From the NCBI GenBank assembly GCA_002221725.1, contig NJFT01000130.1, forward strand, positions 48,882 through 112,881: a stretch of DNA of 64,000 bases, written 5' to 3'. The number at the start of each line of letters is the position of its first letter. Within the stretch, counting starts at the first letter, position 1. A model generated the notes under the pieces. That model had not been told where the DNA came from and did no database searches. It was given only the letters and a program-made list of their open reading frames with translations. Positions 11,304 through 22,904 of this stretch are shown here, one piece after another. The DNA comes from Scedosporium boydii. Taxonomy: Eukaryota > Ascomycota > Sordariomycetes > Microascales > Microascaceae. Both the position numbers and the translations under genes were made by a program.

Positions 11304-12116
11304 ATGTACGTAAATTCTCTCGAAGCAACGGAATTACCTATGATTAGTCCCAATTCTGTAGAACTCCATAGACACCAGCTCTGAAGCACCTAGATCAAAG
11401 GTCAAGCTAACCACATCCCCCGCCCTAGGATCGACCCATCCCTCCGCATCCGGCGCGCAATCCACGCCAACGACGCCCTCCTCGTCAAACGCATCCTAAA
11501 ATCCCACCCCACCCTCCTCCACAACCCCGACACCTCCCCGCGCGGGCTCTCCAACTCCAACCTCCACCTCGCCGCCTCCCTCGGCCACGTCGAAGTAGTC
11601 AAAGTCCTCGTCTCCCTAGGCCACGAAACGCCCTGCGCCGCGCTCAACGAATCGCACCAAACAGCCCTCATGCTCGCCTCAGCGCGGGGCTTCATCGAAA
11701 CGGTCCTCTTCCTAGCCGAGCACGATCCCTCTTCGATCCCGCGGCGCGACGTCCGCGGGCGAGACGCCATCATGGAGGCGAGTTTGGGGGGCCACGATAC
11801 GGTGTTGCAGATCCTGTTGACGTGGGATCCGGAGGGGGCGGCGAAGGCGGTGAGTAGGGCGGATGTGGATGGGAATACGGCGTTGCATTTTGCGAGTAGT
11901 AATGGGAATTTGTTGGTGTTGAGGACGTTGTTGGCGGCGGGGGCGGATCCGGATAGGAGGAATGTGTGGAATTGGACGGCGATTAGCTATAGTGCTACGG
12001 TTGCTGCGGAGGTCTATTTAAAGGGATTGGTGGCGGAGGCGCAGAGGAAGAAGGCGGCGAGGGAGGGGGAGAAGGTGGGGTTGAGGGTTGTTGAGCAGGA
12101 TGATGGGAAGGGATGA
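11304..12116 (+). CDS. Small ankyrin-repeat protein with intron-split start codon
   Basis: Exons 11304..11305 and 11429..12116 encode 229 aa. The first exon contributes only AT of the start codon. The 123-nt intron opens with GTACGT, contains the branch site GCTAAC at 11406-11411, and ends CCCTAG, so splicing yields ATG ATC GAC. From there the frame is open to the stop. The protein is mainly ankyrin repeats: NLHLAASLGHVEVVKVLVS, ALMLASARGFIETVLFL, a degenerate third unit (AIMEASLGGHDTVLQILL) and TALHFASSNGNLLVLRTLLAAGADP. It ends with a charged Lys/Glu tail. Such proteins act as protein-binding scaffolds; no partner can be named. The first half uses C-ending codons and the second half G-rich codons. 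An internal Met at 11670 would lose a repeat and is less likely. Confidence 0.82.
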
Positions 12117-12141
12117 GAGAGAGAGAGAGAGGGAGAGAGGT
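12113..12141 (+). repeat. GA microsatellite at the ankyrin stop codon
   Basis: A (GA)n run with one GGG interruption begins at the TGA stop and extends into the 3' untranslated region. Confidence 0.85.
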
Positions 12142-13805
12142 TTGGGGATTGGGTTTGATGGAGAGAGCGAATCAGGTATCTGGATTATCTGTTATTCAGG
12201 TTCTGGGGACCAATATGTCTAGAAGTTGTAGTCGTTGCCCTTGTAAGCAGTATCGAATATACCCTTGAGATTTTTCTGTTTTCCACGTTGATGGCCAGCC
12301 GCTCTATAGCTGCAGCCACCCAAGAAAGCCGTCTCGCAGTGCCTACTAGATTCTTCTCTTGAAATTGGACTACTCACCGCGATCTAGAGTACATCAACGG
12401 CAAGTGGGCGAGAGATGATGACTGAGAGCCACTCGAGGACAAACTCTACGCATGCGGGCGTTACGGTCAGACTCTTGAGTCGTTCGAACTCGCCCCGAAC
12501 TCCTTGACTTTGCCAACGTCTAGTCACCTAGGTCCGTCTGAGTGAGTACCAACCACGTCATACACATCAATTGCTAACACAAGAAGTAATGAGTCAAGAA
12601 TTGTCATTCACGAGGTTCATTAGGCGTGCCTATGTACCTACCTGCCTAGTCACAAGGTTCAGTCCGAAGAGAAATCACCAACGTCTTGCTTCATCTGCTG
12701 ACTCCTTACAAGTCAACTGCTCGAGAGTAACAAAATCGATTGTGCTTTTAAAAACAATTCTTGTGCTTCTGGGAATTCCCATCGAGTTTCTGCTTGCAGG
12801 TTATTCAAACTCACTCCCACGACGAAACGCCCCCTGACAAGGGCAAATCCTCGACTTTCTTTCGGGCCAATTTGCTACACCTTTTTGACACAAACATCGA
12901 CTGTTTTATGTATATGGCGGATCTTTTTGTCCCCTTCCCTCATGGGGCGCATTCGTGAACACAAACTTCATGTTTCTACCGGTATCACGCCGTCCTGGCT
13001 AATGGCAAACTTAGCACCACAACCAATCTACGGTTGACCCCTATTAGCAATGTGCGCTCGGGCCCATGTTTTCTCCAGAGACAGTCTCGGTTTTGCTTAC
13101 AGTCAGGGTCCCCTCACTACGCTACCGAAACTTCAGCTCCGTCTCAGCGAGACTCTGTGAGGCATTGGGTAGGCTTCCAAACCTCCTTGTTGACTCCCAA
13201 GACAGCGGAGCAAACAAACGTTCGAGCTCATCCTTTAGATACTTCCTGAAAGAGGACAGACACCCTCTAGGATAGGACTTTGAACTGAAGGGACTTGAAT
13301 CCGAGGAGCAGGCTCGTGACGCATCCAAGGGGGGCGGACAATAAGACGATTTATTGATCTATTGATCTATTCATGGAGCCCTTTCATCGACAAGAGCCGC
13401 GGGTCTGGCAATAGATATGCTCCGACTCATAGGCGACAATACGCACTCCCCGTGAATAGTACTCATCGTCAATAGGATCTTCTGGCCCGTGAATCATCCT
13501 CCCAGAATAGCCCGGAGTGAATGAGACTCGATATATATAAAGGCCGTCTCCCTCCCGCTCGCTGATTTCCTCTCCTTTCCTCCTACACATCCCAAGGCAG
13601 ACCCAAGACGGCCGAATCTCTCGATCTAACCTTTTGGATACACGATTAAGTCGACAAAAATCTGAAAGGCGAATACCTTCGAACGAAACACATTTATCGA
13701 TCGATAGACACAACTTACCCGCCGTACGGCAACGTTTGAGATTCTCACTGCGACAGTAAACCGATACGCTTTCGCGCCGACTTCCCCCGATCTGTAATAC
13801 TGTGA
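12142..13805. other. Intergenic and leader of the 13.8-kb gene
   Basis: No supported coding region or RNA seen. The last 400 bases probably form the promoter and 5' leader of the gene at 13806. Confidence 0.45.
13532..13541 (+). promoter_or_regulatory. TATA-like element
   Basis: TATATATAAA lies about 265 bases before the ATG at 13806. It fits a core promoter if the leader is long. Weak evidence. Confidence 0.3.
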
Positions 13806-14909
13806 ATGTCCGAAAAAGCTTCTTCGAAAATGCTCCACGGGGCAAACCCCAAGTACTGGATGGACCCGGGCCCGCTACCGCCGTTCGGCGGCCGCGTCCC
13901 GGGCCAAAAGTATGAAACGAGGAACGGCGGCAAAAGCAGCGACGGCAAAGGCGAGGGGAGCTCGAAGGGGGAAGGACAGGATCCACCGAAGGATCCATGG
14001 CTGGAGTTCTGGAAGGCGCAGTGGACAGAGCAGTGGAAGCAGCAGGAGAAGGAGCGAGAGGAGATGGCCAAGCAGAAGGCCAAGAAGCAGAATGGTACAG
14101 AGAGAGGCACCGCAAAGGGGAAGGAGCAGGAGAAGGATCCTTGGATGGAGTATTGGAAGTGGAAATGGACGAAGCACATGGAGGAGGAGAACAAGGCTCA
14201 GGGGAAGGAGCAATGGGGAGGGAAGGGCAAAGGGAAAGAATCAGTTGCGCCCTCACACCAAAACAAAAACAACAATGGGAGGCCAAAATCACAGCATTCA
14301 AATACCCCGAACACGAACTCTTTCCCTGCACATCCTCCCCCTCCACCATACTTCTCCTCACCACCTTTAAACAGCAACGATCATTGCCTCACGATGTCCT
14401 ACCCTTACTGTCCCTATGGCCAGCAGGGCTACTTTCCCCCGCAGGGTTATTTCTCCCAGCCCAACTTTGTTCCAAACTACGTTCTCCAGAACCCCTACAT
14501 GAACGGCATGGGATACAGCAACTACGACGTCCCCGGCTACGCCAACTTCGACGGCTACAACCGCTTCGCCCCCGGCGACCACGTCAAGATGCACGTCATT
14601 AAGTCGGCCACTCCTCCCTGGGAGCTCGAGCCCTACGACGAGGTCCCCTTCACGGCCGCCAATGTGCCCACCGCCACGACTCTCGCTGAGCTCCTCAGCG
14701 GCTTTGGAGCTACAAACCGGGATCCCCGCAAGAACAAGTGCTTCGAGGTTCACATGGGTACCCGTGGCCGCTGGTACAAGGGCATGGTCATTACCGGCGA
14801 TGACCAGCTGATGATGAAGAAGCGTCTCAAGGATATTGGTTGGGATAGCTCGCGCGATGGTCTTCCTGGCGGAAAGCCTATTGTCTGCCTGTACTTTACG
14901 AAGGGTTAA
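13806..14909 (+). CDS. Unrecognised charged/aromatic protein with a conserved-looking C-terminus
   Basis: A single open frame of 367 aa; I cannot assign a family. Residues about 55-145 are rich in Lys, Glu and Trp and contain a duplicated segment: DPWLEFWKAQWTEQW and DPWMEYWKWKWTKHM, each followed by a Glu/Lys run suited to a charged helix. Residues 160-195 are Asn/Pro-rich. A Tyr/Pro/Gly-rich stretch (about 197-250) follows. The last 90 residues look folded (TTLAELLSGFGAT...GRWYKGMVITGDDQLMMKKRLKDIGWD...PIVCLYFTKG) and resemble a C-terminal segment I have seen in uncharacterised Pezizomycotina proteins. The ATG at 14394 (MSYPYCPYG) is an alternative start that would leave the Trp repeats untranslated; codon use sharpens after that point. 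Confidence 0.6.
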   Translation: MSEKASSKMLHGANPKYWMDPGPLPPFGGRVPGQKYETRNGGKSSDGKGEGSSKGEGQDPPKDPWLEFWKAQWTEQWKQQEKEREEMAKQKAKKQNGTERGTAKGKEQEKDPWMEYWKWKWTKHMEEENKAQGKEQWGGKGKGKESVAPSHQNKNNNGRPKSQHSNTPNTNSFPAHPPPPPYFSSPPLNSNDHCLTMSYPYCPYGQQGYFPPQGYFSQPNFVPNYVLQNPYMNGMGYSNYDVPGYANFDGYNRFAPGDHVKMHVIKSATPPWELEPYDEVPFTAANVPTATTLAELLSGFGATNRDPRKNKCFEVHMGTRGRWYKGMVITGDDQLMMKKRLKDIGWDSSRDGLPGGKPIVCLYFTKG

Positions 14910-16345
14910 GCGAAGGCTCAATCTTTTTTTTTTTCTTCTTCTTACCTTCTCACGAGTTGAGTTTACGTTTGTGTCTGCCCACCTTTCTACCTAAGTGCCT
15001 ACGGACTTCTAATGTTTCTTTTCATTTCACCTAGTCGATTGTTTGTTTCATGGCATAGCCACCGGGCATGCACACACACGCGAGGGAGATGATTACGATT
15101 TGTGGATTTTTGACTCCTTCGATACTGGTCGTTGTTTTACGTACTTTGGGAGTTTAATCGGCTTTTGATTAGGAGAATGCCAGATAGGAACTCAATACCA
15201 AAGTCAGATTTCTTTTTCAAGTGCTCTAGACATGCATGCAAAGTGATAGTGACCATGTAGTAACGTGAGATGGGACACTATGTAGTCCAGACCCCGAATG
15301 TCAGGTACAGTCGAGAGGATATAATAAACGCCAGCCATTCCATCGGTCCTACACGTGCGAATTACTGGAAATGATAAAATACGAGTAGAGGAAACCGAAT
15401 TTTGATTTAATCTGCTACCAAGACTAAAGCCGTTGGGCCCTAACCTCGCCCATGTTTCGTGAGGAGACTCGCTGCCCAGAGTGCATCTGGTGAAAGTGCC
15501 TGTCTTCCTCCCTGCCCGAAGGGTTGACAGAGGAACACTAGAAAATACCTACTTGTTAGCTTTGAGTCTAGGAGACAAACTAATGAGTGGGCAAGTCGCT
15601 TACGGGATGCAGTGTATGCGCTTTTCAGGGCCGATATGGCCTTCAATGGCCTAACAGTACTTGTGTTGTTGGCCCTGATGGGGACGCGACACGACGCGTT
15701 TGTCGCTCTGTCTCTGATTTTGCCCGACTTTCTCTGGGGCTCGCCTCGTTAGCTTCGGCCTTCGGTGATGAAGCATGACCGTATGTCTCAAGGGAGGAAT
15801 ACCATACCTACCCAGGGATACTTCCTTTGCCACGAAGCATTCCCCGAATATTCGGGCGCTCATACTAACGAGCGACGACGTTAGCATATGTGAACCCTCT
15901 TTCTTGCCCTTGCCCTTCGGGGAAGCCTTACTAGAGCATCAAGTGTCATCCAAGACCTGCTCGGATTTGATCTTCTTTTTTGGATTTTCTTTTCTTTTTT
16001 TGACCGACTTGCATCGGCAAGTCACTGTCTTCATCATGATTGTGCCCGCCGACGTTGGTCCATCTCGCTATCCATATCTCTCTTCGGAAGCGAAGTTGTC
16101 CTCGCTTCGTTTTTCTGTCCCATCCCACGACAAGACATCCCAAACCATCTCTCCTATCCTTCTTGAGATATGGATAGCTCGATGGTGTGGTTCTCCGAAA
16201 ACCGGGTAACTCTGGAAATTTAGACAGAGGTTAGTAGTGAAATGGAGACCTTCTGGTTTGTAGCAGGTTGGAGAGAACGTACCTCGAGAATAGGTGAGGA
16301 CAGGTGCGTCCTTTTCGTCACTCGTCCTTGGCCATTTTTTTCGAA
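14910..16345. other. Gene-poor block, left part
   Basis: No supported gene. Open frames at 15775-16209 and nearby show no domain and mixed codon use. Confidence 0.45.
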
Positions 16346-16735
16346 GCCAGGGACGACAGGGAAACCTCTAATATAGACGGCATGAAACTCTCCAATAGAG
16401 GAGACAGGGAACTCTCTAATAAAAAAGAGACAGGGAAACCAGGGACGACAGGGAAACCTCCGACATGGAGGACAGGGAACTCTCCAGTAGAGGAGACAGG
16501 GAAACCAGGGAATGGATACAGGGAACCCTCCAATAGAGGAGGCAAGGAAACCTCCAAGATGGAGGACAGGGAACTCTCCAGAGGAGACAGGGAAACTAGG
16601 GAATGGATACAGGGAACTCTCCAATAAAAAGGAGACAGGGAATACAGGGACGACAGGGAACTCTCCAATAGAGGAGACAGGGAAACCTCCAGACGGAGGG
16701 CAGGGAAAACAGGGGAAGCAGGGAAAGTAAAGGAG
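16346..16735 (+). repeat. Purine-rich minisatellite with core GACAGGGAA
   Basis: About sixteen imperfect copies of a 15-25 base unit built on ACAGGGAA, alternating with CTCTCCAATAGAGGA-like or ACCTCC(A/G)-like spacers. A higher-order period is visible: the block starting ATGGAGGACAGGGAACTCTCC at 16465 recurs at 16559, 94 bases later. The + strand stays mostly purine to about 16865. Long frames on both strands cross it, but they are repeat translation, not genes. Confidence 0.9.
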
Positions 16736-17101
16736 AGAAGTAAAAGTAGAAGAGAGGTAAGAAGTGAGGAGGTAGAGCTAATGAAGTAGAGAAAGAAGAG
16801 CAAGCCGCTAGAAAATAAAAGCTGGACTAATTGGGCAAGAGCAAGAGAGCGAGAAGGGAAAAGCAAAATAGGAAGGAAGGGATGATTCCTATATGGAGAT
16901 TAGTCCTATCTCATCAAGATTGGAAAGTGTGAACATTAGATCCAGGACTGAGTATGAGATTTGATATTCACATGCACATTTGGCCAGTAGTAAAGGTAAA
17001 ACCTCTTTTTTATTAGTTAGATATAACTTACCATCTCTACATTGATACAGGTAGAGAGGGAATGCCATGCCTAGACTTCGCTTGAGACACTCATTACCAC
17101 A

Positions 17102-17117
17102 CCCCCCCCCCCCCCCC
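17102..17117 (+). repeat. C16 homopolymer
   Basis: Uninterrupted run of sixteen C followed by AAAAG. Length may be unstable or affected by sequencing. Confidence 0.9.
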
Positions 17118-19506
17118 AAAAGAGAAAATGGGAAAAAGGGCCAATCTAGCCATCAATCTTTATGGCAGTTCCGTCTTGTATTCCTTGGATTCTTCGTCTC
17201 CTTTGTCCGATTCGACATCGACGCGAAAGAGGTATGGCAATTGAAGTTCCTCGCCAACGTTGATTGCAGACCCAAGATGCAGATCAAAGCCGAGCAGCTA
17301 GGCGGCACAGGAGGGGGCACACCGCTCGAGAGATAGCTAATAGAAAAAAAATTGAAGCTCGAAAACTCGATCTCATGATGATCTCGACCAATCCCTCTCC
17401 ATGAGGCTGAAGGCAAGTGAGATATCATCGATCTTGAGAAATTCGAAGTTCGAAGTTCAATTGTTCGTCGTCCAAAAGTCCTTAGTCATCGGTGATGAGC
17501 ACTGTCGCTGTAGCACTGCCGGCAACTGCCACAATCCACCGACGCAAGCAATTTATCCCACTCTGGCAAGTCGCAACAACGAGCATTTTTACCCGGACAC
17601 ACGCAGCCACATCGTCACCAAGCGGTAAACGGATTCAAGCCCCTGCGCCATCTCCCCCTCTTCAGAGCAGCAAAAAAGCTGGGGAATTTTCGATCCATCT
17701 GACATCATACCATCGCGAAAGGCTCTCAGCACAGTATATATTGGAGGATCGTATGAGGCGCAGCCAATATAAAAAGAGGCCAAGCCATTAAGGATGTACG
17801 TAAATAAACACTTTAAACTGGAGGAGCGGGGAGATCCCGTCTACAACATTGAGCTTGTTCGCAAAGATGTAACCCTCGAGCCCTGGAGGGACAGCAGATT
17901 GCAAAATTCAAGGGCAGGGTCGGGAGCCCAACCTCACGCTTTTTCGATTCTGATGCGGTGTTAGTGGCGTGTGACTACCGAGTTTATGCTAAGCGAGGGC
18001 CTTTGCGCCTTCACCGTTGAGATAAAGACGCCGCCATTGACCTGAGGTGCTTTTTCACCAGGTGCCATGGGGGAGGTTTTATGCGAGCCGCAAGAAACTA
18101 GTGCGAGTGTGACCCTTCTGCAGGTTGTGGCCGGGGGCAAAAGGCAAAGGAGACAGAGATCAAGACCGGCCTGCCACCATCAAGAGTCTAAAATATGACA
18201 GGGGGTTTAATTCGTCGAATATCGTCATAGAGTCGCCCCTCACCGGTTGACCGGTCTACTTTGTTCAAGAATCAGTTGTCGTCATTTGAAGCGTCGTGCC
18301 AAAAGAGTTCAAGGTGTTGCTCGATTCCACCAAAAAGGGAAACATCCATGGCCTACGAGGATGAACAAAGTCGTGACACCCTCGAGGTGCTCTGGAAATT
18401 GTGTCTCATTGGAAAAGAGACCGAGAGGGAGAGAAAATAAGACGATGGCGGACAAGGTGGACTGACCTACCCTGTAAGGTCTCTCTTGGGGAATACTTTG
18501 TACAATTCGATTCGACTTGCGAATCAAAGCTACAACGATGAAACCTCGTGACGTGACCACGCTCTTTAGGATGCATACAACTGCCAGGTGTGTGTGAGAG
18601 CAAAAACAACGTCAGTGCTGCAGGACTGCGTTACAACAGTGAAGTCGAACAATTGACAATGGACTACTTTGGAGGTGGTGTGGGTGGCACAACCTGGGTA
18701 GCGCAGCGTTGAAACGGCAAGGGAGAGTAGCGCAAAAAGAGAGTGTGGTGGCATCGGTCTGAGATCAGGCGTACATAACGTTTCGACCAGCTTCTCCGTC
18801 CCTCCCTGCAAGGCGGCTCGGAATTCGGTATTCGAGATGCAGGTAAGTGGTGAAGAGCAATATATTCTTGCTACACTACTTTGTAAAAAAGGCGCAACGG
18901 AGAAGGGGAAAAAAAGGCTCTTGCAGATTCGATCAGGTTGAAGAAATTTTCTCTTAGCTGCATGAGCGGTGGATATACCGAGGATAGTGAGCACAATAGT
19001 TCATGGACAATCGCGGAATTCACGTTCCAGGTTTCGGGCTCCACGACACTAGGTATCACCGACGACCCCATTTTCAAGATCGCCGTCTGAGTTTTTTTGG
19101 CGAAAAATCCAATCAGATAAGATTGACGCGAATTTAGTTGAAACAGGATCCGGGTTTCTCGTCGCGCTCGAGGACACCGACCCCGACTACACCGAGGTGG
19201 AGGAGAAATAAAAGAAGAAGAAAAAAGCCGCGGTACGACCCGTGAGAAAAAAGGCGCGAGAGAGTATCGGGAATATTTAACTTTTGATGAGGATGGTTTG
19301 ATGCCGTGTTTAAATGGCCTGTGCCAATTACGGGGTGCTACGAGATGCCGAGTGTCCGCGTTGAAGGGTTGTGCGACTTTGCAATGACGACCAGGGGGAT
19401 GTGCGACGAGTCTACGACAATGAAGTGAAAAAAAGGAAAAAAATAAAGAAAAGGGGACCAGGATGTGCGGAAATGAAAACAAGTGCTTTTTTTTTCTGAG
19501 GGGAGA

Positions 19507-19525
19507 AAAAAAAAAAAAAAAAAAG
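19507..19525 (+). repeat. Poly-A tract
   Basis: Near-uninterrupted A run of about 19 between GGGGAG and GAAACG in non-coding sequence. Confidence 0.85.
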
Positions 19526-21660
19526 AAACGAGAAAAATCCCCGAATGTTTGCATTCATTCGATTACCCCTTGGCCGAGGAGACACAAGAAACCCGGGGCT
19601 TCGCCGTGCTTCGCTGGCTTTCGGCTGACACCTCGTCACTCACATCCTGCCAGCTCTTCGTGCATCATCTTTTCCTATTCCGATTGAGAGTAGCGTGCTC
19701 GACTGCCGGTTGCAGCGCCGCCGATGCAAGCTTGTGACCAGCGTTACGACCCAATCTCCAGCAAATCCAAGTCACGAGCCAACCTGGCTCTTCCCGCCCT
19801 CGCTGGGACAGACAATAGGCGGTAACGGGAGGAAAAACGACCATTTACCCAATACGCGTATGGTGAGAAACGGGTTCTGTCAAAGCTTTTTTCAACTAAT
19901 AAAGCACGCATGCGACAGAAGTCAAGGGTCCCCCCGGCGATCGTGTCCACCGCTAATTACACTTTCGTTCCGTGCGGGTTCGGTGTTTCTCACGACGCCG
20001 GCGATGTTTTTTTTTTTGTCTTTTTCTCCCCTTTCTGCGTGTCATTTACCGTCTCTACTTTCTCTGGAATGACTTAGTGCCTGTGCTGTTTATATGCTTG
20101 GTAGTATAGGTAGCACTCGGCACAAACATTTGATCCTCTCAGCAAGATTTGAGCGTGTTGAGTGCTCTGTAATACAGTCTAGGGCTGGGGTGGTGGTCTT
20201 GGCGCTAACATTCATCGTGCATCCGTGACATCCGGACACCGAATATGTACAGATACATTTATTTACATATAAACTTTGCTTCTTACGCTTGTACCCGTCA
20301 CTCCCAGCACTCGAGCGAGGCTCGTTTCGCCAAGCCGCCTCGCAAATCTTTGACAACCACAAGATTCGAGGCATCAATCCAGAGATGCCAAGACGGTGCC
20401 TGTAATCTCATCCGAACCTTTTGTCCACTTGGGGCTGTCAACCAAGCCAATTGGGGGCCTTTCTCGGCTGGCTTTCTGGTTGGCATAGTAGTGGACCCTG
20501 GGCCTTGGTCATTTTCTTTTTTTCTTGGTAAATGAGGAAGAGGCGCCCATCACGGAAGGCTGAGAAGATCAATGGGTCCCTAATTTGGTCATTTTGTGGT
20601 GTTCTTGCCTCAGATCTTCGTTGTTTCATCTCCTTTGTCGGCTGGGCGGTTCCTATTCCTATTCCCGCTCCTCGTCCTGCACCCACCTTTGAAGGATTTG
20701 CTTATTGGTCACGGGTTGTTTTCTTTAGGGTCGCTGAAAAATCGTTTTCCCCCCTTCGAGAAGAACGATGAAAACACGGATTTGAAGGGTCCCAGCTGAT
20801 GGATGAGCATCACTGTCTTGATTTCTGGTCAACGAAGTGAGCATCATTAGCGTCACTCTCGCCAAGAATCAGCAATGAGCAAACATCACGTCACTGCTTC
20901 CTCCAAACTGCCACCGTCAAATACGCTAGCGTCCCCTCGTAGCTTTATCTTAGGCATCAGCAATTGTACCCCCCTAACAGGCCCAAGCTCCGTCGTCCCG
21001 GTAAAATTGTTAGCAAGGTTCCGCTGCGCTGTGAGCTGGGCTGCCTCATTGCCTATTCGAGCTAAGCGCCCTGTTCCCACATGCCGGGGTCACTGCTAGT
21101 CTCCTTCAAATTCACTGTAACGCTGTAACGCCGACTCCTTGGAGCAATGACCAAGAATCCCGAAGCTTCCGCTCGTCATCCAGTCTCTGCCCAATGGCTT
21201 CCGGATTTTTCGAGCGCCTTTGCCCCAGGGTTGCCTTGCGCGATGCGGCCCAACCAGTCAGACGACGGAATTAAGGATCGTGTATCGATTCCATGGCTTC
21301 ATTGTTGTCTGGGGTTGTAGACCTTTCGATAGTAAGCACAGTTTCTGTATGCACTCGGCTTGGTAATCTGGGAAGCGCAACATCCAACTCCTTTTTGCTC
21401 TGGTAAGGCAAGGCAAGGCGAGGCGGAGGCGGGATTGAGAGGGAAATCCTAAAAGTCGTCGGCGATGCGAGGAATGCGAAAAAGAGTGCGACCGAACCCA
21501 CTTCGCTAATTAGAACCGAATCTGCTACCTGTAGCGTATCCATTGACGGACGAATTGATGGACCTAGAACAATGCCAAGAAGCTCAATCTTGATGCAGCG
21601 CCAGAAAGAGCTGCAATAAGTTACTTCAAGACTTCGGAGTTAGCTCATAATATCACCCTC

Positions 21661-22040
21661 AGTACGAAGTACGGACTACCACTTCGCACTTTTGGCCTCG
21701 GATTTCAATGTCAGAGATCGCTGCAGGGTGACCGCCGGTCGGCGCTTGTTCCCCGTTCCCCGTGCATACTGGTTTTGATCGTCAGTTCCTGGAGCCAGCC
21801 CAGCCCAGTCCAGCCCAGCGCTGCGTGGTGGTAGTGAGATCAAATCTCCAAACCATTGACGTATTTCGTATCCTTCGTACTTCGTACTGTGGCACGGTAC
21901 CTTAGTCAAGTACGACCCCAGTCCAGTCCAGCCCATCCCAACCCCGGCCCCGGTCGCGGGTTCTAGTGGGTGGACCGAGTTACAAATGTAGTGTACTTCG
22001 GAGAGTACAAATTGTACTTCGTACTTCGTACTTCGCACCT
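21661..22040. repeat. Interspersed TACGAAG / CTTCGTA motif cluster
   Basis: Short runs of a 7-8 base motif occur in both orientations: AGTACGAAGTACGGAC near 21661, ATTTCGTATCCTTCGTACTTCGTACTG near 21864-21890, and TACTTCGTACTTCGTACTTCGCACC near 22013-22039. The copies lie within 1.25 kb upstream of AUR1. A similar motif recurs at 55420-55430 and 55733-55793. Confidence 0.75.
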
Positions 22041-22904
22041 TCCTACTGACTTTTTACTTTGTCCCCACCATCGTCACGGGCCTGGGTCCCTTCAATGTTC
22101 CTTCCCTTGATTCTCATTGAATTATTTTCTTCCGTCCCGTTCCTGTTCCCACACCTCCGAATTGCATTTGTTCTTATTCCTCCCCTCCCCCCCTTCTTGT
22201 GCCGGAGGTAGTCGATTCTTCATCTGTCTCGATTCCCGATCCTTTTCGACCACCACCTTTTATCTCTCAACATTCTCAACCAACGGCAACGAGAAAGAGT
22301 GAGAGAGAGTTCCAATCCACTCCACTTCGCCTAGATCCTCTCTCCCTCTTCCTCTTGCCTACTGTAAAACCCCCGGATCCCGGCCCGGCCAGAGTTTTGC
22401 GACAGACCTTCCATGGCCTTGGCGACAATTGTTTCTCGCGACAATTCTCTGCGCACAACAAGAATATCCGCTCCGCTATCGCATTTATAGACCGGACCGT
22501 CCAAGATAGCCACGATCGCCTCTTATCGCCCGCGTGCTCTCAGCGCCTAGCGATTCCAAGCCTCCCGGTTCCGCTCTTACCGATCAAAACCTATAAAGCT
22601 TAAGCTCAACCTAAACGAGGTGCTCGCTCAACACAACAAACAACTCGAGAGAGGAAAGGACAGAGACATGAATCGAAAATAATACCACAATACGATACCA
22701 ACAAATAACAACAGCACCCAACACATTTCTGCTGTTCCGAATACATCTCCCTCCCATACATATTTGGCGAACGACGACTGTCTTCAGTATTGTACCTAGA
22801 CTGCGACCCCGATCCCACGGATTATCCAATTCGTTGATATCGCACGACATAAACGGTTCGCCCATACATTTCCCTCGACATTAACCCTCTCAACCGCCTC
22901 AAAA

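Larger units (their letters stand above)
16736..22904. other. Gene-poor block, right part, ending in the AUR1 promoter and leader
   Basis: About 6 kb with no supported gene on either strand. It contains a C16 run (17102-17117), an A-run near 19507-19525, repeated TACTTCG motifs (21661-22040) and CCAGCCCAG clusters (about 21792-21822 and 21918-21940). The stretch 22120-22900 is the pyrimidine-rich AUR1 promoter and leader. No transposase, reverse transcriptase or terminal repeat was seen. Confidence 0.45.

Noticed and set aside
16220..16866. Phe/Pro/Ser-rich minus-strand frames and matching + strand frame
   Set aside because: They are translations of the GACAGGGAA minisatellite.
18871..19554. 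227-codon minus-strand frame
   Set aside because: Crosses a homopolymer tract, contains poly-Phe runs and has no recognisable domain.
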